Shown here: one piece after another, positions 56,273 through 64,000 of the stretch
Numbering within the stretch: the stretch's first letter is position 1
Layout of the letters: each line of letters starts with the position of its first letter
DNA from: Toxorhynchites rutilus septentrionalis
Lineage: Eukaryota > Arthropoda > Insecta > Diptera > Culicidae
Length of the DNA: 64,000 bases
Reading direction: 5' to 3'
Assembly (NCBI RefSeq): GCF_029784135.1
Contig: NC_073745.1
Span: forward strand, 46,527,116 to 46,591,115
Made by a program: the position numbers and the translations under genes
The notes under the pieces: generated by a model
Databases searched by the model: none
Seen by the model: the letters and a program-made list of their open reading frames with translations, nothing else
What the model was told of the DNA's origin: nothing

Positions 56273-56870
56273 TTACCCGTTGAGACGTGTACCGATTAGG
56301 AATTGCCCTCCAACTTGACGCGCAACCCGTCACAGTCACCCTCGCGGGGTTTCTCACCTGTCGAGACGTGAACCGATTAGGAAGCGCCCTCCATCTTGAC
56401 GCGCGCCCCGTCACAGCCACCCCCGCAGGATTTCTCTTCCCAACGGAGCGCCGATTAGGCAGTGCCCTCCAACATAACGCGCACTCCGTCACAGCAACTC
56501 TCGTGGGGTACCCGCCGATTTGATGATGCTCTCCTAGGCTCTCGCTCCGCCGAAACGATCCTCGCAATGTTCCTCTCTCCATTCACCAACAGGCATTGCC
56601 AGCATTTTCTTGACCCTGCTCTCCAGATTCCGCTTACCCGTCGAGACGTGTACCGATTAGGAATTGCCCTCCAGCTTGACGCGCAATCCGTCACAGTCAC
56701 CCTCGCGGGGTTTCTCACCTGTCGAGACGTGAACCGATTAGGAAGCGCCCTCCAACTTGACGCGCGCCCCGTCACAGCCACCCTCGCAGGATTTCTCTTC
56801 CCAACGGAGCGCCGATTAGGCAGTGCCCTCCAACATAACGCGCACTCCGTCACAACGACTCTCGTGGGGT
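56273..56870 (-). repeat. Nested tandem repeats in the R1 3' UTR
   Basis: A 361 bp unit starting TTACCCGT(T/C)GAGACGTG at 56273 and 56634 (second copy partial). Each unit holds three diverged ~78 bp sub-repeats containing ACCGATTAGG, GCCCTCCA, GACGCGC and CCGTCACAG. On the minus strand the sub-repeats stay open in one frame and encode repeats of the type SSWRAIPNRYTS. Confidence 0.85.
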
Positions 56871-56913
56871 ACTACACTTTGCAACAGCCCTCGCATTTGT
56901 TCCTCTTCTATGG

Positions 56914-59886
56914 TCAGGGGTTATTACTACGCTGGTCGGCCCTCCACTTCCGCTGTATCTCGGACATGATGTGTATGATTACACTGTTCACAGCGTTCCA
57001 GGTGCCCTCATCGCGACACATTTTCTCTACTATGTTCCCGGCATGAAGGGCAGGCAGCCCCTCGCGTCTTGCGGTGAACCTGGGACACACAAATACCACG
57101 TGTTCTGGTGTTTCCTCCACATCTTCACACTCCGGACAGAGTGGCGACGTTGCGTGCCCGAACCGGTGCAAATATTGCCTGAAGCAGCCATGTCCAGACA
57201 GGAACTGTGTCAGATGAAAATTCACCTCCCCGTGCTTCCTGTTCAGCCAGGTCGATAGTACCGGTATGAGCCCATACGTCCACCTGCCTTTCTCCGCCGT
57301 GTCCCATTCCTGCTGCCACTTCAAGAGTGATTCTACTCTCGCTGTTTTCCGGATACCCCTGATTTCCTTTCGTCTGTAGCACTCTCTGTCTTCCGCCAGA
57401 GTGATGCCAATAGGGATCATGCCGGCGATAACGCAGACTGCCTCCAACGAGATCGTCCTATACGCGCTCGCAACTCGCATCGCCATGAGCCGAAGCGTAC
57501 GGTCCAGTTTTCTACGATTCCGGTGGGTTTCGAGAGCCGCAGACCAGGCTGGTGCTCCGTACCGCAGTATGGACGAGGATACAGCAGCCAGGAGACGCCT
57601 TTTGCTACTGCAAGGTCCTGCGTTATTCGGCATTATTCTCGCTATCGCGCTAATGGTCTTCTCTGCTTTCTCGCAGACGTAGTCGACGTGGTTGTTGAAA
57701 TTCAGCCGGTCGTCGATCATAACTCCCAAATATTTCAACCTACGCTTAGAAGGTATCACGTGTTCCCCGACTGTAATTTCCGCTCGCTGCACGGCTTTGC
57801 AGTTACTCACCAACAATACTTCCGTTTTATTATGAGCAATCTGCAGTTTCGCTGCTTGCATCCAGTTCTCTACTGAGACGATGGACTCGATTGCAAGCAT
57901 CTTCACCTCTTCGAGTGTCTCGCCTGCCACTGTGAGAGCGATATCATCCGCGAAGCCCACGATCTCCACGCCTTTGGGAAGCTTCAGATTCAGTACACCG
58001 TTATACATTACGTTCCAGAGCGTTGGGCCCAGGATAAAGCCTTGTGGTACGCCGGCCGTTATATTCAACGTTGTCCGCCCCATGCTCGTCTCGTAGACTA
58101 GGACGCGGTTCTGAAAGTAGCTTCCTAGAATGCTGCACAGGTACCCAGGAACCTTCATACGGTGTAGGGACTCTGCAATGGCTTCCCAGCTAGCGCTGTT
58201 GAAAGCATTCCTCACGTCGATCGTTACTATAGCACAATGTCGGTCGCCCCTCCGCTTTTGCTGTGATGCCTTCTCTGCTTTTTCAACCACTGTCCGGATA
58301 GCATCAATGGTGGACCTGCCTTTCCGGAATCCAAACTGCATCTTTGACAGACCATGGTCACTCTCCGTACATTTCGTCAGTCTGTTGAGGATAATCCTTT
58401 CCAAGAGTTTCCCGAGCGTATCCAGCAGGCATATAGGCCTATAGGATGTTGGTACCCCCGGGGGCTTTCCTGGTTTTGGCAGCAACACTAACTTTTGGAT
58501 CTTCCATTTCTTAGGAAAGTGACCATCATCCAGGCATTTCTGTAGCACTATCCTGAAGATGTCCGGGAACGCCTGAATCGCCGTTTTCAAGGCCGCGTTG
58601 GGGATTCCGTCGGGGCCGGGCGCTTTCTTTACCTGCAGTCTATTCGCCACTGCTACCAGTTCTTCATTGGAAACTTGAGAACGTTCGGTAGCTATTTCGG
58701 CGTACGGTGTCGGTGGCCATATCGTAGGATCATGCATCGGAAATAAACCCTCCACAATGACCTTCAGCTTCTCGGGACACGATTCGACGGGCGTCACAGG
58801 TCCTCTGATCTTCGCCATCACGACTCGATACGCGTTGCCCCATGGGTTGGCATCTGCATCTCGGCACAGCTCCTTGAAACAGTTCGCTTTGCTCGTTGTA
58901 ATTTCCCGTTTCAAGGCGGCTCTAGCTGCTCGGTACACCGTATTACGTTCCTCTCTATCAGCACTGTTTCGTGCTCTCTGAGCGCGTCTTCTGGCTCGAA
59001 GACAGCTAGCGCGAAGGTTGCGGAGAGAGTCGTTCCACCAGTAAGCTGGGCGTCTTCCATTTTTTTGTGCAACTTTCCTCGGCATGGTAGTGTCGCATGC
59101 TCTCACCAGTAGATCTGTCAACTTTTCTGCGTTCCAATCTGAAACTCCGCTATCTAGACGAAGTGCTTCGACGAAAAGGTCCTTGTCGAAAGCATTCGTC
59201 TTCCACTTCCGCTCACAGCTTGTTGTCCTCCGAACTCGCACGTGGTTTCGTTGACCGATTCTGTACCGGATCGCCTGGTGATCACTGTGCGTATACGACT
59301 CGCACACTTTCCACTCCGTACTCGCCAACAGCGACGGACTGCAAAAAGTAACGTCGATGATGGATTCGCGCCCATCTTTCCGGAAAGTGCTGGTGGTACC
59401 TTCGTTCAGTAACGTTACTTCCAGCTTTGCTAGAGCTTCCAGTAGACTGTACCCTCTGATGTTGGTGCATCTACTTCCCCACTCCACCGCCCAGGCGTTG
59501 AAGTCGCCTCCAATGACGATCGGTGTTCTACCAATTAGTTCCTCGGTCATTGCGTCTAGCATCTGGTGGAATTGATCAGTTGTCCATCTCGGGGGTGCGT
59601 AGCAACTACACATGAAGATTCCATTAATTTTGGCGATTACGAAACCTTCATGTGAACCTCCAACCACTTCCTGGATAGGATATCTGCCCATCACCTGTAT
59701 TGCAGCAATCCCTAAACTACCCGTCGCCCAGCTGCCGTTATCACGGGGTACTCGGTACGGCTCCGCTATGATTGCAACGTCGCATTTTGTCTCTGTTGTC
59801 GACTGCCACAACAGTTGCTGAGCTGTGTTGCAATGGTTCAGATTGATCTGAATTATCTCCGTTACTGCGATTCTGCTAACGCCTTC
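56914..59886 (-). CDS. R1-clade ORF2, endonuclease-reverse transcriptase
   Basis: The frame is open from 59886 to the stop at 56914, about 990 codons. Before the Leu codon at 59811 it already reads TEIIQINLNHCNTAQQL, the conserved start of the R1 endonuclease, so translation must begin upstream in the region overlapping ORF1, where no ATG exists. Counting from 59811: EN residues E17 (AEPYR), GGDFNAWAVEWG (101-112), SDHQ (176-179); RT KKAPGPDGIP (395-404), RPICLLDTLGKLLE, GVPQGFILGP and catalytic FADD (620-623); C-terminal CPEC...ETPEHVVFVC zinc motif. No stop or frameshift. It nicks the target and reverse transcribes element RNA. The EN domain sets the target preference. Confidence 0.9.
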   Translation of the reverse strand, partial: EGVSRIAVTEIIQINLNHCNTAQQLLWQSTTETKCDVAIIAEPYRVPRDNGSWATGSLGIAAIQVMGRYPIQEVVGGSHEGFVIAKINGIFMCSCYAPPRWTTDQFHQMLDAMTEELIGRTPIVIGGDFNAWAVEWGSRCTNIRGYSLLEALAKLEVTLLNEGTTSTFRKDGRESIIDVTFCSPSLLASTEWKVCESYTHSDHQAIRYRIGQRNHVRVRRTTSCERKWKTNAFDKDLFVEALRLDSGVSDWNAEKLTDLLVRACDTTMPRKVAQKNGRRPAYWWNDSLRNLRASCLRARRRAQRARNSADREERNTVYRAARAALKREITTSKANCFKELCRDADANPWGNAYRVVMAKIRGPVTPVESCPEKLKVIVEGLFPMHDPTIWPPTPYAEIATERSQVSNEELVAVANRLQVKKAPGPDGIPNAALKTAIQAFPDIFRIVLQKCLDDGHFPKKWKIQKLVLLPKPGKPPGVPTSYRPICLLDTLGKLLERIILNRLTKCTESDHGLSKMQFGFRKGRSTIDAIRTVVEKAEKASQQKRRGDRHCAIVTIDVRNAFNSASWEAIAESLHRMKVPGYLCSILGSYFQNRVLVYETSMGRTTLNITAGVPQGFILGPTLWNVMYNGVLNLKLPKGVEIVGFADDIALTVAGETLEEVKMLAIESIVSVENWMQAAKLQIAHNKTEVLLVSNCKAVQRAEITVGEHVIPSKRRLKYLGVMIDDRLNFNNHVDYVCEKAEKTISAIARIMPNNAGPCSSKRRLLAAVSSSILRYGAPAWSAALETHRNRRKLDRTLRLMAMRVASAYRTISLEAVCVIAGMIPIGITLAEDRECYRRKEIRGIRKTARVESLLKWQQEWDTAEKGRWTYGLIPVLSTWLNRKHGEVNFHLTQFLSGHGCFRQYLHRFGHATSPLCPECEDVEETPEHVVFVCPRFTARREGLPALHAGNIVEKMCRDEGTWNAVNSVIIHIMSEIQRKWRADQRSNNP

Positions 59887-61259
59887 TTATACGAAGGACA
59901 CTTGAAGCTTCCTGTCGCATGGTCGCTGCCGTTCTCTGGTTTGCAGAGCAGGCATTTCGGTTGCTTCGTGCAGTCTCTCGCAACGTGCCCTTTCTCACCG
60001 CATCTCCTGCACAGTTCAGACCTGTCGGGGCCTGTGCAGCTTCTTGCCTGATGTCCAAAGCCCATGCACTGGAAGCATCGCTCCATCCGCTTGGTCACCC
60101 GGGGCACCATCTTCAGCGAGCAAACCGACCAGCCAACTTTTATTTTGGTCGTTTCTACCATCTTATTGGCTGCGACTGTTGAGAGCCGTATCGACGCCGT
60201 CTGCGTACCACCATACGCCTTCCTCATACGGATCGTCATTGGTGTATTGTCCAGCTTACACTGTTCTATCAACTCGCGCCTTAGCTCCTCGTCTGTCGTG
60301 ATTTCGTCCAGATTTCTGCATTCGACCACTGATTCCTGGGAAAGAGCCCTCACCTTCACTTCCTCACCGAGCGACTTCGCAACCAGTTCCTTGAAGGCTG
60401 AACTTTTGACCGCCGGATCCCTCTTGAGCTCGAAGAGCATCTCACCTTTCTGGGTACGCCTGGTTTTCACCACCTTCTCTCCCAGTTCTTTCAACTCCGG
60501 ATCGTCCCTCACTTTCCGTAGGAGTGATGCATAAGTCACTCCTTCCTTCACCTCGACGATCAGGGCCTCTCCCTTACTACGCTCGCGTCGGGGCCTAGGT
60601 TTTTTTGTCTCCTGCACCCCTTTCTTCTTTTCTTCTTTCTTCTTTCGTTTCTCCGTCTGTTTTTCGACAGTGCGCCATCCACTGCCTTCACCTTCCTTTT
60701 TGTTTCCCAGGTTATCATTTTTAACCTTCTTCAGGTCTTCTTCATCCCCTGGGGTATCCCTCTTCCTTTTGTCCGATCGTGGATTTCGTGGCGTCTTCGG
60801 CGTCTCCTGTATCTCGACGGACATCTTCACCCTTGCTTCAGCGAGTGCTTTTTCGACAACCTCTGCTCGCGTGATCATCTCCTTCTGTTCATGGTCAGCA
60901 GCCGTAACGGCCGATTTGATGCTTGTGACTAAATGTTTTATCTTAGTATGGACATTGTTTTTGTCCTTAATGAACTCGTAGAGTTCATTCACTTTTTTCT
61001 TGACCTCCATCAAGCTTGACCTCCCGACCTGCAGCCCTTCTAAAGAAGTGGTGGTGTTGGCTTTATGCGTTAGCACTTGTATCAGGCTACTCTCTCCTTG
61101 TTGTGGATCCTGTTGGTGTCCTGTAGGATTCGCTATGGCTGTCTGGTTGCGAATTGGTGATCTCTGGAGCTTACCGCTCCTTGCGAACACGCTCGCCTCT
61201 CCTGTTGGTGTGTCTTCATTCCCGTCGTTTCGTCTGTTGAATTGTTCGAAGGTATTCAT
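59862..61259 (-). CDS. R1-clade ORF1, gag-like protein with three zinc knuckles
   Basis: 465 codons from ATG at 61257-61259 (MNTFEQFNRRND). The middle is highly charged, with RSDKRKRDTP, EKRKKKEEKKKG and KKPRPRRERSKG, as expected for RNA binding and nuclear import. The C-terminus has CFQCMGFGHQARSC, CRRCGEKGHVARDC and CLLCKPENGSDHATGSFKC, the triple CCHC array typical of R1 and related gag proteins. It packages element RNA. It ends at TAA (59862-59864), overlapping the ORF2 frame by about 24 bases. No interruption. Confidence 0.9.
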   Translation of the reverse strand: MNTFEQFNRRNDGNEDTPTGEASVFARSGKLQRSPIRNQTAIANPTGHQQDPQQGESSLIQVLTHKANTTTSLEGLQVGRSSLMEVKKKVNELYEFIKDKNNVHTKIKHLVTSIKSAVTAADHEQKEMITRAEVVEKALAEARVKMSVEIQETPKTPRNPRSDKRKRDTPGDEEDLKKVKNDNLGNKKEGEGSGWRTVEKQTEKRKKKEEKKKGVQETKKPRPRRERSKGEALIVEVKEGVTYASLLRKVRDDPELKELGEKVVKTRRTQKGEMLFELKRDPAVKSSAFKELVAKSLGEEVKVRALSQESVVECRNLDEITTDEELRRELIEQCKLDNTPMTIRMRKAYGGTQTASIRLSTVAANKMVETTKIKVGWSVCSLKMVPRVTKRMERCFQCMGFGHQARSCTGPDRSELCRRCGEKGHVARDCTKQPKCLLCKPENGSDHATGSFKCPSYKKALAESQ

Positions 61260-61675
61260 GTCTGTTGGGTCCCAACTTCGGGCCGCTATCTCCGCTCGTT
61301 GTACATAGTCGCTATCAGTGATCCCATGGTTATCTATGCAAGCAGTGAGGCCATGCAGGGGTTGACACGGTCCTTCATGGGGACCGTGTTCAGAGCCAGA
61401 TCAGCGCAAGTCAGGAATGTGACATCTGACGCCTAGTACCTAGTGCCTGAGCCTAGACGAGCATCGAACGTACCCGAAGACTTGCCAAGTTATTACCGGG
61501 ACGGGGGCAATCGCACTATTAGCCCACACGCCGTTTCAGGAAGGTGTCACTCTTCCTTACTCAGGGAACAGGATAGTACGACTGTCAGCCTTCAGCGTCG
61601 TGTTGAAATCGTTTCCGTAACGTGTCCATTTTCCATGTCGTAACCAGTATGTCGTAATCAGGATCTTACTGGCGC

Positions 61676-61691
61676 GTGTGTATGTGTGTGA

Positions 61692-61749
<58 letters not shown>
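61676..61749. repeat. (GT)n microsatellite, 5' flank and target of the R1 LINE
   Basis: GTGTGTATGTGTGTGAGTGAG followed by more than 50 bp of pure GT. On the minus strand it reads (AC)n with ACAT and ACTC variants. Confidence 0.95.
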
Positions 61750-61751
<2 letters not shown>

Positions 61752-62557
61752 CGGCTGCTTCGAGATCTTCCCGGGGAACCGTTTGTGGCATCACTCTCCT
61801 CCTGATAGATTCCCTTCTGGCCTAAGGTGCACAAACAGGCTCTTGGTGACACCGTTCATTCGCGTTTTCATGATAAACGAAGAGTTTCACCACAACAGCG
61901 ACAGCATGCTCCAATCACTGTTCAATTTGAACTGAGTGGATTTCCGAGCGGCGCTCGCTTATATACCGATTGGTGATTTCAATAGCCTGTTTTCAAAGCA
62001 ATTTTAAGACTATTGAAACAAGTTTTTGGATCAGAAAGTAACAAGTATAGAATGTGTAGACATTTTATCTTTCGAATGAAGTGTTTATCATACCATTTCG
62101 TTCAGTTGTTTAGGAGCTATTAACGCTCAAAATCTCGGTCTCCGGCGTAACGCTTTCGTTTCGAAACTTTGATTTTACACCCCGGTATAGAAATGAAAGA
62201 CGTAGTCCTACGTCAAAACCTTATGACTACAGTCATATATCATACGAATATATACAGACAAACGAATCGCCAAATGTGTTGGTAAGCGCAAAACTCGAGG
62301 AAGGATTCGAATCGTCTGATTCGAGCTGTCTTCATTTTATTATATTTTCTGTATTGAACATGTATTCCATGTAACGAGAATTGTGTGAATCATTTGATAT
62401 TATAATGACGAGAACTGTCTTTGACTACAGATTTTCGAACTAGAATAGGAGTCGAGTCCAAAGCGCCACGCCAACCACTAGACTATACAAACAACGGTTA
62501 TAAGAGTTAAAGCTATAGCACCGATTGTATCAAATTTACCATAAAGAAAGTTACCCG
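61750..62557. other. No recognised gene
   Basis: Includes GACGTAGTCCTACGTC at 62200, a short palindromic phrase whose half GACGTAGGACTA also occurs near 43340, 49020, 51425 and 55410. Confidence 0.5.
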
Positions 62558-62710
62558 AACGACAGCTACCCGAAAAACATTCACCCGAATGTAACAAATA
62601 CCCGAATGCGACAGATACTCGAATAAAACATTTACCCGAAGAAACATTTATCCGAATGATAAATTTCCCCGAATGTAACATTTATCCGAATGCTACATTT
62701 ACCATAATGC
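62558..62710 (+). repeat. Degenerate ACATTTACCCGAAT array
   Basis: About nine loose copies of a 14-16 bp motif (TACCCGAA, CACCCGAATGTAACA, TTATCCGAATG). It is the inverse of the array at 14516-14585. It sits about 45 bp from the terminus of the mini-me-like element at 62757. Confidence 0.8.
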
Positions 62711-62756
62711 ACTATTTACAGGTACATATAATTAGAAGGTGTTTTTATATTTAACT

Positions 62757-63265
62757 AGCTAAACCGGCAAACTTCGTCCCGCCAAAAATTTGTTTTTTGT
62801 TATCAATACCTTCAAACATTTACGTTTTCTTAATATGAGCAAGTTCATGGGTCCAATCGCAGAACTGTTCATTAGGGTGGTAGCGAAAATGGTCATGTCA
62901 AATTTCAAAAACCGACCATGTACATTTTGTTTATTGGCCCTCAACGCTCCAACTAGAGAGGGGGGTGGGCTGTCTAACCACTGTAAAAAACATTTATTGC
63001 ATCCTAAAACCTCCATATGCCTAATTTGGGTTCATTTGCTTGATTAATTCTCGTGTAATGCAGAAATTTGTGTTTCATTTATATGGCAGCCTCCCCTAAG
63101 AGAGGGGGGAAGAGTATCTAACCACCGTAAAAACATTTATTGCACCCTAAAACCTTCGTATGTCAAATTTGGTTTCGTTTGCTTGATTAATACTCGAGCA
63201 ATGTAGAAATTTGTGTTTCATTTGTATGGCAGCCCCCCCCCCTTTGGAGAGGGGGGGGGTGTAGT
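62757..63265 (-). mobile_element. Helentron/mini-me-like element fragment with tandem units
   Basis: Read on the minus strand it ends GGGACGAAGTTTGCCGG and TTAGCTAG. Inward it carries two to three ~110-120 bp units (TATGGCAGCC, GAGAGGGG, ACATTTATTGCA(T/C)CCTAAAAC, AATTTGG(T/G)TTC(G/A)TTTGCTTGATTAAT). The same family is at 47993-48716, 54941-55225 and 19752-19795. Confidence 0.65.
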
Positions 63266-64000
63266 GTCTATTTGCTCTGGGCTCACTTGAATGTGCGAAA
63301 ATTCAAAAAGAAATGCGTCCTATAGTGAGATACAATCCTTATCATTTTCTCAAGATCTGAAATATTCTAATAACATCATAGCTACGAGTAACATCGTTCA
63401 ATCACGAAAAACGGATCCCGTAATGCAACCCCAGTATGGTAAATTAGTTCCAACCCGCCATAATTCCGACAGACGGAATACAACTTGTAAATCACCGATT
63501 TTGCAAGGGAAGCAATTTAAACATATTGAACGACCGAAAGCCTCACACGCAAGGGTACGAGGCGTAACGAAAATGATAAATCTAGCCGAGTAGTTTCCGT
63601 GGCTGTGTGTCCATACACAGAGTTGGTATTTACCCTAGTTGAACGAAGTGGTAAGGGACCAGAAACTGATGCGAGATGCTGCGGCTTTGATGGTTCTTCA
63701 CAAAATCCGGCGGGTGAAGAGAAAAATCGTATCTGCGGCAGGGGGCGAAATTTACATCGGTTATCGCTGTGCGAATCATTCGAAAATATTTACATTTCCA
63801 TCGGTAAAATGTTTCGATACGACCCGGCGTGGGTTTGTATGTGACTGTGGTTTTTTTAATTTAGCAAATTGCCTTCGAAAATCGATACTATGTTTTATTA
63901 CCCTGCGACTAATAAACGCAATATTTTATGGGCAACAGCGTATTCGATGAAATATTCATGGTTACACGGGTGTTAACGGTTGCAAATTCTATCGGCGGCA
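63266..64000. other. Right edge, ORFs without recognised motif
   Basis: Overlapping frames 63291-63593 and 63639-63950 (+) are moderately long and look less AT-biased than their surroundings, for example RDQKLMRDAAALMVLHKIRR. I recognise no domain and no splice context; this could be a transposon relic continuing past the window. Confidence 0.3.

Larger units (their letters stand above)
55986..61671 (-). mobile_element. Full-length R1-clade LINE inserted at an AC-rich microsatellite (Waldo/Mino-like)
   Basis: On the minus strand: 5' UTR from 61671, ORF1 (gag), ORF2 (EN-RT), a 3' UTR with nested tandem repeats, and a 19 nt poly(A) (T at 55986-56004). Target duplications GCGCGTGTATG (55975-55985) and GCGCGTGTGTATG (61672-61684) flank it, differing by one GT. 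The 5' flank continues directly into a (GT)n microsatellite. Lack of RNase H, the CCHC gag and the C-terminal Cys/His motif place it in the R1 clade. Within that clade Waldo and Mino families insert in AC-type microsatellites. Both ORFs are open. Confidence 0.85.

Noticed and set aside
56223..56853. Minus-strand ORFs over the R1 3' repeats as host proteins
   Set aside because: They lie wholly within the LINE 3' UTR and arise from its tandem repeats.
57125..61436. Plus-strand ORFs across the R1 LINE (e.g. 60064-60534)
   Set aside because: Antisense shadows of intact ORF1 and ORF2 with GC-rich codon bias.
1..64000. CRISPR arrays, operons, prophage or bacterial defence genes
   Set aside because: No regularly spaced identical repeats, no bacterial gene organisation; the window is eukaryotic throughout.

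Overview
The window looks like nuclear DNA of a culicine mosquito, most likely Aedes. It has long AT-rich introns, a very high load of degraded and intact transposable elements of several classes, a tRNA-derived SINE, a DD37E (ITmD37E) transposon, an R1-clade LINE beside an AC/GT microsatellite, and remnants of replication-type histone H2A. The species assignment is inference from repeat content.

Only one host gene is supported. Its two last coding exons lie on the + strand at 20469-20637 and 45349-45666, with matching splice phase and a 24.7 kb intron between them. The encoded C-terminus ends in a hydrophobic tail that suggests a GPI-anchored or tail-anchored surface protein. I do not recognise the family. 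A poly(A) signal lies at 46750.

Layout. 1-6430: a near-perfect tandem duplication (period 3717) carrying a TAA-flanked MITE and a TTAA-flanked MITE; the duplication junction falls inside the right terminal repeat of the TTAA MITE. 6434-16670: gene-poor DNA with SINE and repeat fragments. 16671-19800: a minus-strand LINE relic with a second, RNase H-bearing LINE nested inside it. 20469-45666: the host gene. Its large intron contains hAT relics, a mariner with terminal repeats (25630-26600), a TA-flanked foldback-like element (27879-28511), a CR1/L2-like LINE with long ORFs (28860-32935), a Jockey/I-like RT relic (33333-34560), a mariner relic, and a 1.37 kb TA-flanked element with internal 410 bp tandem repeats (39650-41022). 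46780-55970: a Helentron/mini-me-like element, degraded histone H2A units, a nearly intact DD37E transposon (51532-52826) and palindromic repeats. 55975-61684: a full-length, apparently intact R1-clade LINE inserted at an AC-rich microsatellite. 61750-64000: repeat fragments.

No operon, phage, CRISPR or bacterial features are present. The most interesting signals are the single in-frame UAG between ORF1 and ORF2 of the CR1/L2-like LINE, the microsatellite-targeted R1 element with a non-AUG ORF2, the decayed H2A units, and the family of TA-flanked elements with internal tandem repeats.
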